Shown here piece by piece: positions 12,774-21,428 of a stretch of DNA of 64,000 bases. The notes beneath the pieces were generated by a model that saw only the letters and a program-made list of their open reading frames with translations, did not search any database and was not told where the DNA came from. The position numbers and the translations under genes are program-made. Origin of the DNA: Streptomyces sp. NBC_01335 (GTDB lineage: Bacteria; Actinomycetota; Actinomycetes; Streptomycetales; Streptomycetaceae); assembly GCF_035953295.1 (NCBI RefSeq), contig NZ_CP108370.1, positions 5,485,001 to 5,549,000 of the forward strand. Direction: 5' to 3'. Within the stretch, counting starts at the first letter, position 1. The number at the start of each line of letters is the position of its first letter.

Positions 12774-13622
12774 GTGGCCGGGAAGCTCGCCGTCATCGGG
12801 GCCGGACTCATGGGGTCCGGTATCGCACAGGTCTCCGCCCAGGCCGGCTGGGACGTCGTGCTGAGGGACGTCACCGATCAGGCCCTGAGCCGTGGGCTCG
12901 ACTCGGTGAAGGCGTCGTACGAGAGGTTCGTCGCCAAGGGCAGGCTGACGGCGGACGACGCCGAGGCCGCGCTCGCCCGCATCACCACGACCACCGACCT
13001 CGACGCCGTCACCGACGTCGACGTCGTGGTCGAGGCCGTGTTCGAGAAGCTGGAGGTCAAGCACGAGATCTTCCGCACCCTCGACAAGGTCGTGCGGGAG
13101 GACACCGTCCTCGCCTCCAACACCTCCGCCATCCCGATCACCAAGATCGCGGCCGTGACGGAGCGCCCGGAGCGGGTGGTCGGGGTGCACTTCTTCTCGC
13201 CGGTGCCGATGATGCAGCTCTGCGAACTCGTCCGGGGCTACAAGACGAGCGACGAAACCCTGGCCACGGCACGGCAGTTCGCCGAGTCGGTCGGCAAGAC
13301 CTGCATCGTCGTCAACCGGGACGTGGCGGGATTCGTCACCACCCGCCTCATCTCCGCGCTCGTGGTCGAGGCCGCGAAGCTCTACGAGTCGGGCGTCGCC
13401 ACCGCAGAGGACATCGACACCGCCTGCAAGCTCGGCTTCGGCCACGCCATGGGCCCCCTCGCGACCGCCGACCTGACCGGCGTCGACATCCTCCTGCACG
13501 CGACGTCCAACATCTACACGGAGTCGCAGGACGAGAAGTTCGCCGCCCCGGAGCTGATGCGCCGGATGGTCGACGCGGGTGACATCGGCCGCAAGAGCGG
13601 GCAGGGCTTCTACACCTACTGA
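12774..13622 (+). CDS. 3-hydroxybutyryl-CoA dehydrogenase
   Basis: A 282-residue NAD(P)-dependent short-form 3-hydroxyacyl-CoA dehydrogenase. The Rossmann motif GAGLMGSGIA is at the N-terminus; the catalytic His lies in GVHFFSPVPMMQL with the partner Glu further on, and the C-terminal helical domain starts around NRDVAGFVTTR. It interconverts 3-hydroxybutyryl-CoA and acetoacetyl-CoA in butyryl-CoA formation or fatty-acid breakdown. GTG 12774 is preferred over GTG 12750: GGGG is 6 nt upstream and the Rossmann strand then starts at residue 2-3. Often annotated hbd or fadB2-like. Confidence 0.92.
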   Translation: MAGKLAVIGAGLMGSGIAQVSAQAGWDVVLRDVTDQALSRGLDSVKASYERFVAKGRLTADDAEAALARITTTTDLDAVTDVDVVVEAVFEKLEVKHEIFRTLDKVVREDTVLASNTSAIPITKIAAVTERPERVVGVHFFSPVPMMQLCELVRGYKTSDETLATARQFAESVGKTCIVVNRDVAGFVTTRLISALVVEAAKLYESGVATAEDIDTACKLGFGHAMGPLATADLTGVDILLHATSNIYTESQDEKFAAPELMRRMVDAGDIGRKSGQGFYTY

Positions 13623-13896
13623 GCACCACCCCGGTCCCCCCGGGGGTCCTCGCGCCGCGCGCCGCGCCGTCGCCCGGGCCCCGGGGCGCCCGGGACACGC
13701 GGGGGCGGACCTGTCCGGCCCCGGGGGAAGTCGCACCGGAAACGGTGCGGGACCAGCGGGCCGACATCACCCCACAGGGTGAATTCGGTATCGGTTCGCT
13801 CACAGGCGGCAACCTCCCCGCTCCAGCCACAGTCAGTTGTGGCAGAAGCGGGGCGGCCACACGGACTCTTGTACGAAGCGATACCGGGGAGCGCAT

Positions 13897-14220
13897 ATGC
13901 ACATCAGGGGCGACCACGCCGAGCTGGTCGTCGGGGGCCGCCTCGACGTCCGAAGCGCGGCGGACGCCCGTACGGTTCTGCACGCCGCCGTCGACGACGG
14001 CGTCGGCGACCTCGTGCTCGACCTGACCGAGCTGGACTCCTGGGACGCCACCGGACTCGGCGTCATCATGGGAGCGCACCGCAGGGCGGGCCGTGCCGGA
14101 CGCCGCCTCGTGCTGCGCGGCGTCCCCCCGCAGATGCAGCGCCTGCTGGTGGCGACCCGGCTGCACCGCATCCTGGCCATCGAGGGCGGGATCGTCGCGG
14201 AATCGCTGCCGCGCGTCTGA
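13897..14220 (+). CDS. STAS-domain protein (anti-sigma factor antagonist-like)
   Basis: A 107-residue single STAS domain. It has the usual pattern of beta strands, the loop LTELDSWDATGLGVIMGAHR (Ser/Asp/Thr near the site phosphorylated in SpoIIAA/RsbV proteins) and a C-terminal helix. Here the phosphorylatable Ser position reads as DSWDATGLG, so the site may be Ser or Thr or lost. GGGGAG precedes ATG 13897. Partner kinase and sigma factor are not encoded nearby; the next gene is a large P-loop membrane protein and could be a partner, but that is inference from position only. Confidence 0.8.
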   Translation: MHIRGDHAELVVGGRLDVRSAADARTVLHAAVDDGVGDLVLDLTELDSWDATGLGVIMGAHRRAGRAGRRLVLRGVPPQMQRLLVATRLHRILAIEGGIVAESLPRV

Positions 14221-14552
14221 CGGGCCGTCGAGGGCCGTCGGGTGCCGCCGGGGGGACCATCGGGTGTCCGCCGGGGGCCGACGGGGTGGCGCCGGGGCGG
14301 GGCCGTCCGGGCCGTGTCCACCTCGCCCGCCGAACCGTCGGCGGTCCGGCATGACCGGCCGTCGAACCGGGCAATACACATGAGACCGTGACGTCCCGGG
14401 CGGCGTCCACCCCCGCCGACGCGGCGGAGCGGACGAAGGATTAGGGTTCGGCCGTCCGCCGGTCGACCGAACCCACGGGCGGACACCACGAGCAACAGCG
14501 GTACGTGCGCGCCGGACGGGCAGCAGCGCGACGCGTCTGGGGGACTTGGACG
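14221..14552. other. Promoter region of the large P-loop gene
   Basis: No gene is supported. The first 130 bp are G-rich low-complexity repeats of GCCGNCGGG type. An inverted repeat GGGTTCGG (14444-14451) / CCGAACCC (14467-14474) lies about 80 bp ahead of the next start and overlaps ATTAGGG, a possible -10-like patch; it could be an operator. Confidence 0.4.
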
Positions 14553-17138
14553 ATGCATCCGACACCACGGGACCCGGAGCAGTACGGCGGTCGCGACACC
14601 GACGGGAACGGCGAGGCACCCGCCCGGCGCCGGCCGTCCCGTGACGTCCTGCCGACCGAACTCGTCCCCCAGACGGGGGCCAAGGCCCGCGTCGTCCAGC
14701 TCATATCCGGCGACCTCCTGATCACGGTCAACCCCGTGGACGGCAGCGAGGCCGAACCCTGCCCGCCCGGCGTGCGGCCGGCCACACCGGTGAGGCGCAC
14801 CGCCGAGGACCGCGCCGCCCGCGAGCGGGCCGCGGAACCCCCCGTACCGCCGGGCCCGCCCGCCCCGCAGCTGCCGCTGCTGGAGCGTCAGGAGGAGCGC
14901 GGACGGCTCGTACGGCTCCTCACCCGGGGCCGCTCGGCCCGCCTCAGCGGCCCGTCCGGCTCCGGCCGCACGGCCCTGCTGGACGCCGTCGCCGCCGACT
15001 GCGCGGAACTCGCGCCCGACGGCGTCGTCCGGCTCTCCGGCCACCGGCGCACCGCCCCCGACCTGCTCCAGGCGCTCTACGAGGCCGTGTACGACGCCCC
15101 GCTGCACCGGCCGGGACGCGACGAACTGTTGACCGCCCTCTCCGGGATCGGCGCGGTCGTCGTCGTGGACGACCTGGAGATCGACGGCGCAGCCCTGGAC
15201 GAACTCCTCGACGCCACACCCGAGTGCGCCTTCCTCTTCGGTACGACCCCCGACGTCGCCACCGACGCCGAACTCGACGAGGTCGCGCTCGCCGGACTGA
15301 GCCGCGCCGCCGCGACCGACCTGCTCGGCCGGGTGGCCGGACGGCCGCTCACCGACGAGGAGGCGAACTGGTCGGGCGACCTCTGGTTCGAGTCCGAGGG
15401 ACTGCCGCTCCGGTTCGTCCAGGCGGGCGCCCTGCTGCGCCAGCGCGACCAGATCCGGGAGATCCCGGAGGACTTCGACGAGTACGGCGCGTTCGAGGAG
15501 CGCCCCGCCGGGACCCTGCCCGTCCCCTTCGTCCCGGCCCTCGACGACGTGCCGCTGCCCAGCATCGGCGAGGCCGCCGCGCCCGCCCCGCTGCTCGCCT
15601 CCCGCCTCAGCGAGGCCGCCCGCGAAGCCCTGCGGTTCGCCGTGGCGCTCGGCGGCGAAGTGCCGCACCAGGCGCACCTTCCGGCGCTGATCGGGCACAC
15701 CCACGCCGATGCCGCGCTCGGCGAGCTCGCCGGCTGCGGGCTCCTCTCCCCGGCCGGCTCCCGCTACCGGCTGGCCGCCGGAGTGCTGACCCAGCTGGAG
15801 CTGGGCGGTTACGCCGAGGACGCCGAGAGCCGCGCCCGTACCGCCGCCGACCACTACGCCTGGTGGACCAAGCACCCCTCGGTCACCCCGGCCCGCGCGG
15901 TCGCCGAGGCCGACGCCGTGCTCGCGGCGATGGCCGCCCTGCTCCCCGGCGGCGGCCCGGAGGCGGCCCCGACCGTCGTGCGGCTCGCCCGGAGCGCCGG
16001 GCCCGCCTTCGCCGCCGCCCTCCAGTGGGGTGCCTGGGAGAAGGTGCTGCGGGTCGGCCAGGAGGCGTCCCGGCTGGCCGGCGAGGTCGCCGAAGAGGCC
16101 TACTTCCACCACGAACTGGGCGTCCTCGCGCTCTGCGCAGGGCACCTGGACCGGGCGCGGGCCGAGCTGGAGGCGTCGATCGGGCTGCGCGGCGCGCTCG
16201 CCGACCGGTCCGGCACCGTCGCCGGCCGCCGCGCGCTCGCCCTCGTCACGGACCGGTCCGGCGCCCTGCCGTCCGGGGCCGTACCCGCCGCGCTCCTCCC
16301 CGGGACGGGCGGGGACACCGCCGCGGGCGCCCGGCGCGACAACGCGGTGACGGAGATCCTGCCGGCCCTGCCCCCGCTGCCCGCCCTGCCGCGGCAGACG
16401 CTGGTGGTGGAGGAGCCGCCGACGGTGGTGACGCACGCGGCGCCGGCCCCGGGCAAGGGCGGACGCCCGACCGGGGTGAAGGCCCTGGGCCGGAACGTCG
16501 TCGCGGGGGCCCGGCGCAACCTGGTGGCCGTGGGCGCGGGCACCCTGCTGGTCGCGGTGCTCGGTACCGTCGTGACGCTCGGCGCCACCGCGGGCAGCGA
16601 GGACACGGGCAACCGGAGCGTCACCCCGGGGCACTCCGCCGAGGACGGCGACCAGGAGAGCACGGCCCCGGACGAGGACACCCCGGCCCAGGACGAGGGC
16701 ACGGGCGGCTCCGCACCGAGCACCGGCACCTCCACCCCGCCCGGCCCGTCCGGTTCGCCCACCCCGGACAGCACCGGCACACCCACCCCCGGCAGCAGCG
16801 GTACGGCCGCGAGCCCGTCCCCGGACGCGACCTCGCCCACCACCGGCGACTCCGACAGCTCGGTGCCGACCCCGCCGGCCGGCGGGTCCGCCTCGACCTC
16901 GCCCACGGGTTCCACGAGCACCAGCCCCGCCCCCACGGCCACCGGCGACGGCAGTGCGTCACCCTCCACGTCGCCCTCCAACACGCCGACCGGCGACACG
17001 ACTCCCGGGGGCGACGACGGCGGAGACGGGACCGGGACCGGTGACGGCGGCGACGCCACGGCCACCGCGTCCGGCACCGCCGAGGCGAGCCCCTGGGGGA
17101 GCCCCGGCACCGGGACGGCCACACCGGCCGGTGCCTGA
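14553..17138 (+). CDS. Large membrane-anchored P-loop ATPase-like protein with Pro/Ser/Thr-rich tail
   Basis: An 861-residue protein, seemingly conserved in Streptomyces (SCO5387-like by position, from memory). After a disordered N-terminus comes an AAA/STAND-like ATPase region: GPSGSGRT at 133-140 resembles Walker A but has Arg where Lys is normal, and the hydrophobic strand IGAVVVVDDLEID looks like Walker B. A winged-helix-like and alpha-helical region follows to about residue 600. One membrane helix (about 656-680) precedes a tail of about 180 residues rich in Pro, Ser, Thr and Gly, expected outside the cell. It resembles regulatory ATPases of the NB-ARC/LuxR-MalT type, but with no DNA-binding domain. 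Function is unknown. GGGGGA upstream supports ATG 14553. Confidence 0.7.
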   Translation: MHPTPRDPEQYGGRDTDGNGEAPARRRPSRDVLPTELVPQTGAKARVVQLISGDLLITVNPVDGSEAEPCPPGVRPATPVRRTAEDRAARERAAEPPVPPGPPAPQLPLLERQEERGRLVRLLTRGRSARLSGPSGSGRTALLDAVAADCAELAPDGVVRLSGHRRTAPDLLQALYEAVYDAPLHRPGRDELLTALSGIGAVVVVDDLEIDGAALDELLDATPECAFLFGTTPDVATDAELDEVALAGLSRAAATDLLGRVAGRPLTDEEANWSGDLWFESEGLPLRFVQAGALLRQRDQIREIPEDFDEYGAFEERPAGTLPVPFVPALDDVPLPSIGEAAAPAPLLASRLSEAAREALRFAVALGGEVPHQAHLPALIGHTHADAALGELAGCGLLSPAGSRYRLAAGVLTQLELGGYAEDAESRARTAADHYAWWTKHPSVTPARAVAEADAVLAAMAALLPGGGPEAAPTVVRLARSAGPAFAAALQWGAWEKVLRVGQEASRLAGEVAEEAYFHHELGVLALCAGHLDRARAELEASIGLRGALADRSGTVAGRRALALVTDRSGALPSGAVPAALLPGTGGDTAAGARRDNAVTEILPALPPLPALPRQTLVVEEPPTVVTHAAPAPGKGGRPTGVKALGRNVVAGARRNLVAVGAGTLLVAVLGTVVTLGATAGSEDTGNRSVTPGHSAEDGDQESTAPDEDTPAQDEGTGGSAPSTGTSTPPGPSGSPTPDSTGTPTPGSSGTAASPSPDATSPTTGDSDSSVPTPPAGGSASTSPTGSTSTSPAPTATGDGSASPSTSPSNTPTGDTTPGGDDGGDGTGTGDGGDATATASGTAEASPWGSPGTGTATPAGA

Positions 17139-17336
17139 GCCTCACGTCGCACGGTCCTACCGGCTGTCGGGGCGCGCCCCGTTCCGGCAGCCGGGAACCC
17201 GAACCGTCCCCGGCGGTGCCGCGCTGAACATTTCCCGGGCGGTCCGAACCCGAACCGCCCCGCCCGGAAACCGAGATGTCGAATTCCGGACGACATGGCG
17301 CTTTCCGGTCAGTCGACGCCGCCCGAAACATCGATA

Positions 17337-17367
17337 ACCGGACGGCTTGTCGATCAAGCCGTCCGGT
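17337..17367. terminator. Bidirectional terminator between the P-loop gene and nucS
   Basis: A perfect 13-bp stem (17337-17349 with 17355-17367) closed by the 5-nt loop TCGAT separates two convergent genes. The remaining 200 bp of this gap hold weaker GC repeats and no gene. Confidence 0.75.
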
Positions 17368-17397
17368 CGTCCGCGCTCGGCACGGGAGGGTGGAAAA

Positions 17398-18069
17398 TCA
17401 GAACAGTCGCAGTTTGTCGTCCTCGATGCCGCGCATCGCGTCGTAGTCCAGGACCACGCAGCCGATCTTGCGGTCGGTGGCGAGAACCCGCGCCTGTGGC
17501 TTGATCTCCTGCGCCGCGAAGACCCCGCGCACCGGAGCCAGGTGGGGATCGCGGTTGAGCAGTTCCAGATAACGGGTGAGCTGTTCCACGCCGTCGATGT
17601 CACCGCGCCGCTTCAGTTCCACGGCCACGGTCGCGCCCTCGGCGTCCCGGCAGAGGATGTCCACGGGGCCGATGGCGGTGGGGTATTCGCGGCGGATCAG
17701 GGTGTAGCCCTCGCCCAGGATCTCGATCCGGTCGGCGAGCAGCTCCTGGAGGTGCGCTTCCACACCGTCCTTGATCAGGCCGGGATCGACACCGAGCTCG
17801 TGCGAGGAGTCGTGGAGGATCTCCTCCATCGTGATGATCAACTTCTCGCCCGCCTTGTTCACCACGGTCCAGACGTCCTGGTCGTCGCCGGAGCCCTCCT
17901 TCAGAGTGCACGGCGGGGACATCCAGTTGAGCGGTTTGTACGCCCGGTCGTCGGCGTGGATCGAAACGCTGCCGTCCGCCTTCACCAGGATCAGACGGGG
18001 AGCGGAGGGCAGGTGGGCGGTGAGCCGGCCCGCGTAGTCGACGGAGCAACGGGCGATGACGAGACGCAT
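17398..18069 (-). CDS. nucS: Endonuclease NucS (mismatch repair)
   Basis: NucS cuts both strands at mismatches and provides the non-canonical mismatch repair of actinobacteria that lack MutS/MutL. The 223-residue protein has the N-terminal DNA-binding beta domain ([16 protein letters not shown]) and a C-terminal RecB-like nuclease core with PVDILCRD followed by [17 protein letters not shown], giving the D-ExK catalytic set. It ends in LRLF, like beta-clamp-binding tails. The Met at 18069 is the family start; a TAGCGT box 8 nt upstream suggests a leaderless or nearly leaderless transcript. Confidence 0.95.
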   Translation of the reverse strand: MRLVIARCSVDYAGRLTAHLPSAPRLILVKADGSVSIHADDRAYKPLNWMSPPCTLKEGSGDDQDVWTVVNKAGEKLIITMEEILHDSSHELGVDPGLIKDGVEAHLQELLADRIEILGEGYTLIRREYPTAIGPVDILCRDAEGATVAVELKRRGDIDGVEQLTRYLELLNRDPHLAPVRGVFAAQEIKPQARVLATDRKIGCVVLDYDAMRGIEDDKLRLF

Positions 18070-18331
18070 GGTCGGCAACGCTACTCGACAACGGGCGGTC
18101 GGCGCGATTCGCACCCCTTGAGCCACTCCAGCCCCTGCCGGAGCGCACAGGGTCTTGCCCCTCTTTGCTCGGGTTCGTTGTTGGCCGGTTGTGTTCCCAT
18201 TCTCCTGGTGCGACCCGGACCGCGCCCTTACCGTGGAAGCAGGAGGTCGCCGGGTGTGCACGCTGCGTCGCCGTCCTTCTGCCGTGCCCGTAAGGCCCCG
18301 GTCACCCGCCGGGGTCGCGAGAGGAGAACCC

Positions 18332-18724
18332 ATGTCGCTCGACGTCTCACCGGCCCTCTTGGAACAGGCCGAGCGAGGCGAGGTCGACGAAGCCGACTTC
18401 GTCGACTGCGTCCGGACCTCCCTGCCCTACGCATGGGAGATGATCAGCTCACTGGTGGCCCAGCTGAAGGTGGACGGCGGACAGTTCGCCGACAACCAGA
18501 CGCCGCCGCCCAACGAGCAGGCACGTGGTCAGCTGCTGCGCGCGCTCGCGAGTGACGCGATACGCGGTGCCCTGCAGCGGCACTTCGGAGTGCGACTGGC
18601 ATTCCAGAACTGCCACCGTGTCGCGGTCTTCCCGCTCGACCCGTCGGTCGACGACCGGCTGGCCAAGTTCACCTCGGTGAGAGGCCAGTTGCTCAACCAG
18701 TCGCCCGAACTCCGGGACTGCTGA
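18332..18724 (+). CDS. SCO5389-family conserved protein
   Basis: A 130-residue soluble protein, [20 protein letters not shown] onward, acidic at the N-terminus and helical throughout, with no motif I can tie to an activity. Sequence and position next to nucS match a protein conserved across Streptomyces (SCO5389 in S. coelicolor, from memory). GAGGAG lies 5 nt ahead of ATG 18332. It is divergent from nucS over 262 bp, so the two may share a regulatory region. Confidence 0.75.
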   Translation: MSLDVSPALLEQAERGEVDEADFVDCVRTSLPYAWEMISSLVAQLKVDGGQFADNQTPPPNEQARGQLLRALASDAIRGALQRHFGVRLAFQNCHRVAVFPLDPSVDDRLAKFTSVRGQLLNQSPELRDC

Positions 18725-18731
18725 CCATCTC

Positions 18732-18793
18732 CGCCGCCGCTCCGGGCCGGGTCCGGCGCCCCCGGGAGACGGTCCCGCTCCGGAGCGGCGGCG
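18732..18793. terminator. Terminator between convergent genes
   Basis: A perfect 14-bp stem (18732-18745 with 18780-18793) encloses a 34-nt GC-rich loop that can fold further. It lies between the ends of two convergent genes. Confidence 0.65.
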
Positions 18794-18831
18794 TTCCGTG
18801 CCACCGCACCGACAGGTCCTCGCCGCGCCCC

Positions 18832-19872
18832 TCACGCCAGCAGCGGCAGCACCTCGGTGCCCAGCCGGCGCAGGTTCTCCTCCGTCGCCGCGAGGTCGCC
18901 GGACCCCTCGGAGAGGAGCGCGAAGCGGGTGATGCCCGTACGCTCGGCCGTGGCCGCGAGCCGGTCGGCGGCGAACCGGGGCGGCCCCACCGGGTGCAGC
19001 CCGCAGAGCAGTTCGGTGTACTCCACCGGGTCGCGCATCGCGCGGTAGCGGCCGTCGACGGTCACATGCTTGCCCAGGCCGTCCCGCAGCCACTCCGGCA
19101 TCGCCTTCACCAGCGTCTGCACGGCGTCCTCCTGGCAGTCCCCGATCTGGGCCACGCCCGCCGAGACGTGTTCCGCCCCCGCGACGACCTCCGGCGGATG
19201 ACCGGCCTCCCGGGCGATGCGGCGCCACAACGCGACCATGTCCGCCTTCTCCTCGTCGCCGCAGTGCATCCCGAGCAGCATCGGCAGGGCCTTCTCCGCG
19301 GCGAGGCGCACCGTCTTCGGCGAGGTGCACGCCACGATCACCTCGGGGCCGGGCTTCGGCGCCCCGTCCGCGTCGAGCAGTTCGTCCGCGCGCGGCACCA
19401 CCGCCACCTCGCGGAAGGGGTAGCGGCTTCCGCGCCCGGCCACCCGGGGCTCGCGCAGCCAGTCGAGCAGCAGGTCCAGGGATTCGGGGAAGCCGCTGTC
19501 GTACGCCTCCAGGCCCGCGCCGAAGACCTCCAGGTCCACCCACGGCCCGCCCCGGCCCACCCCGAGGCTGAACCGGCCGCCGGTCGTCAGGTGGAGCAGC
19601 GCCGCCTGTTCGCCGAGCGCGACGGGGTGCTGGGTCGGCAGCACGCTCACCGCCGTGCCGACATGGATTCTGCGGGTGCGGCCGAGCAGCAGCGCGGCCA
19701 GCGTCACGGCCGAGGGGCAGACCCCGTACGGCACGAAATGGTGCTCCGCCAGCCACACGGAGTCGAGCCCCGACTCCTCCGCCACCTCGGCGGACCGGAT
19801 CGCCCGGTGCAGGGCCTCGCCCTGTCCCTGACCCGGGAACTGTGCTGCCAGTACGAACGTTCCCACGCGCAT
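18832..19872 (-). CDS. LLM-class flavin-dependent oxidoreductase
   Basis: A 346-residue luciferase-like monooxygenase, a TIM-barrel enzyme that uses reduced FMN or F420. Diagnostic pieces are SVWLAEHHF near residue 40, the loop RTRRIHVGTAVSVLPTQHPV, and GRFSLGVGRGGPWVDLEVFG, which binds the flavin phosphate in this family. The substrate cannot be told from the sequence. The upstream gap is notably AT-rich and contains a GTGCC/GGCAC hairpin. Confidence 0.88.
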   Translation of the reverse strand: MRVGTFVLAAQFPGQGQGEALHRAIRSAEVAEESGLDSVWLAEHHFVPYGVCPSAVTLAALLLGRTRRIHVGTAVSVLPTQHPVALGEQAALLHLTTGGRFSLGVGRGGPWVDLEVFGAGLEAYDSGFPESLDLLLDWLREPRVAGRGSRYPFREVAVVPRADELLDADGAPKPGPEVIVACTSPKTVRLAAEKALPMLLGMHCGDEEKADMVALWRRIAREAGHPPEVVAGAEHVSAGVAQIGDCQEDAVQTLVKAMPEWLRDGLGKHVTVDGRYRAMRDPVEYTELLCGLHPVGPPRFAADRLAATAERTGITRFALLSEGSGDLAATEENLRRLGTEVLPLLA

Positions 19873-20167
19873 CGCCTTCTGCCTCCTTGCGGCCGACGCG
19901 GTTTTCCCCTACTGGCAACAACGCCTGACACGTGCCAAAGGCACGGGCCACGGGAGAAATTGTTGCGATTTTCCGGTAACCACCTCCGGTGCCCGCGTCC
20001 GGGCCGGTCATGCGCGGGTGCGCGTACGTCCCGGACGGGTGCGCGTCCGTATCGCGGCGCCGCCCGGTCCGCACAGGGTCCGCGTGCGACCCCCGCACAC
20101 CGCGTGCGACCCCTCGGCCCCCTTAGGCTGGAAGTCCCTGTCCCCGCACACCCCCGTGAGGTGTCCC

Positions 20168-20497
20168 GTGTCACCGCGCCGAAACCGCCCCAAGGGCGGC
20201 GAGAGCCCGTCCACCGACGCGAGCGTGACGGGGGACCGGTACGGCGGCGGCGCGGCCACCGAGGAGTGGCAGGGCGAGGAGTGGTCGGTGCGCCCGGTGG
20301 CCGGCGCGAGCGCGCAGGGCAAGCGGTACCGCTGCCCCGGCTGCGACCAGGAGATCCCGTCCGGCGTCCCGCATCTGGTGGCGTGGCCCGAGTACGGCGG
20401 CATCGACGACCGGCGCCACTGGCACAAGGCGTGCTGGAACGCGAAGGACCGCCGCACCACACGGGTGCAGCGGTCCCGGAACGCCCCGCGCCACTGA
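20168..20497 (+). CDS. Small zinc-ribbon-like protein
   Basis: A 109-residue protein with a disordered N-terminal third and a compact domain containing CPGCDQEIPSG, HLVAW and RRHWHKACW, a CxxC plus His/Cys set likely to bind zinc. Homologues in Streptomyces are often labelled ATP/GTP-binding protein, for which I see no support. GTG 20168 has GAGG 6 nt upstream; an earlier ATG would add an Arg/Pro-rich stretch that looks non-coding. Function is unknown. Confidence 0.7.
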   Translation: MSPRRNRPKGGESPSTDASVTGDRYGGGAATEEWQGEEWSVRPVAGASAQGKRYRCPGCDQEIPSGVPHLVAWPEYGGIDDRRHWHKACWNAKDRRTTRVQRSRNAPRH

Positions 20498-20525
20498 CTC
20501 TCCAGGAGCGCCCGGCGGCGGCGCG

Positions 20526-21428
20526 TCAGACGTCGCGGCGGTTCAGCGCCAGGTGGGCGCCGCCGAACACGACGGCGGTCAGCAGGAACATGATCGCCAC
20601 CGAGTCCCAGCCGGACGGGCCGGAACCGGAGACCGAGGAGTCGTAGAGCGCGGCGATCTGGCTGGGGATGGAGTACTCGAAGAGGAACTCCCGGAGCCGG
20701 TTCAGCTGCTCCACGGCCATGAAGAGGGCCAGCACCAGCGGCAGCAGCACCACACCGATCATGATGGTGATCGCTCCCGCCGAGTGCCGGACGATCGTGC
20801 CGACCCCGAGCGAGAGCAGCCCCAGCAGCCCGGTGTAGAGCCCGACCCCGACCGTGGCCCGCAGCCAGTCGGCGCCCGAGGCGGCGGAGCCCCCGCCGAG
20901 GACGGCCGTCTGGAGCATGGCGACGACGGTCGTCGTCACCGTGGTGAGGACGAAGACCAGCAGGAAGAAGACGACCGCCTTCGCCGTGAGCACCCGGCTC
21001 CGGCTCGGGCACGCCGTCAGCGTCGTACGGATCATGCCGGTGCCGAACTCCGACGCGATGGTCAGCACGCCGAGCGTGATCACGCAGATCGAGCCGAGCA
21101 GCACCCCGAAGAAGCCGAGAGCCAGCACGTCCGAGTCGGCCTCGGCACCGGTGTCGCTCGCCGCGTTCACCCCGAAGGCGACGAGCATCCCGATGCCCAT
21201 CAGCAGCGCGACCATGGTGCCGAGCGTCCACATCGTGGAGCGCACCGAGCGGATCTTCGTCCACTCGGAGGCGAGCGCGTCGCCGAAGGTGGCCGGGCGG
21301 ACCGGGATCGGCGAGACGTAGAAGCTGAGCTGCGGAGCCCCACCGGGGGCGGGCGCCCCGTGGAAGGCCGGTCCCGGCTCGGGCTGCGGGTGGGCCTGGG
21401 GGAGCGGCGGTGTGGCCGGCGTCGTCAT
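20526..21428 (-). CDS. ABC-2 type transporter permease (second pair)
   Basis: A 300-residue protein with six hydrophobic helices after a Pro-rich cytoplasmic N-terminus; the segment ASEWTKIRSVRSTMWTL before the first helix is typical of ABC-2 permeases. It overlaps the preceding ATPase gene by four bases (ATGA), so the two are made together. It is a diverged copy of the permease at 22.8-23.6 kb. The substrate is unknown. Confidence 0.88.
   Translation of the reverse strand: MTTPATPPLPQAHPQPEPGPAFHGAPAPGGAPQLSFYVSPIPVRPATFGDALASEWTKIRSVRSTMWTLGTMVALLMGIGMLVAFGVNAASDTGAEADSDVLALGFFGVLLGSICVITLGVLTIASEFGTGMIRTTLTACPSRSRVLTAKAVVFFLLVFVLTTVTTTVVAMLQTAVLGGGSAASGADWLRATVGVGLYTGLLGLLSLGVGTIVRHSAGAITIMIGVVLLPLVLALFMAVEQLNRLREFLFEYSIPSQIAALYDSSVSGSGPSGWDSVAIMFLLTAVVFGGAHLALNRRDV

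Noticed and set aside
13833..16634. A 933-codon minus-strand frame opposite the large P-loop gene
   Set aside because: The plus-strand product has a coherent ATPase/membrane/tail layout; the minus-strand product does not.
20168..20497. ATP/GTP-binding activity for the small zinc-ribbon protein
   Set aside because: No P-loop or other nucleotide motif is visible; the Cys/His pattern fits zinc binding better.
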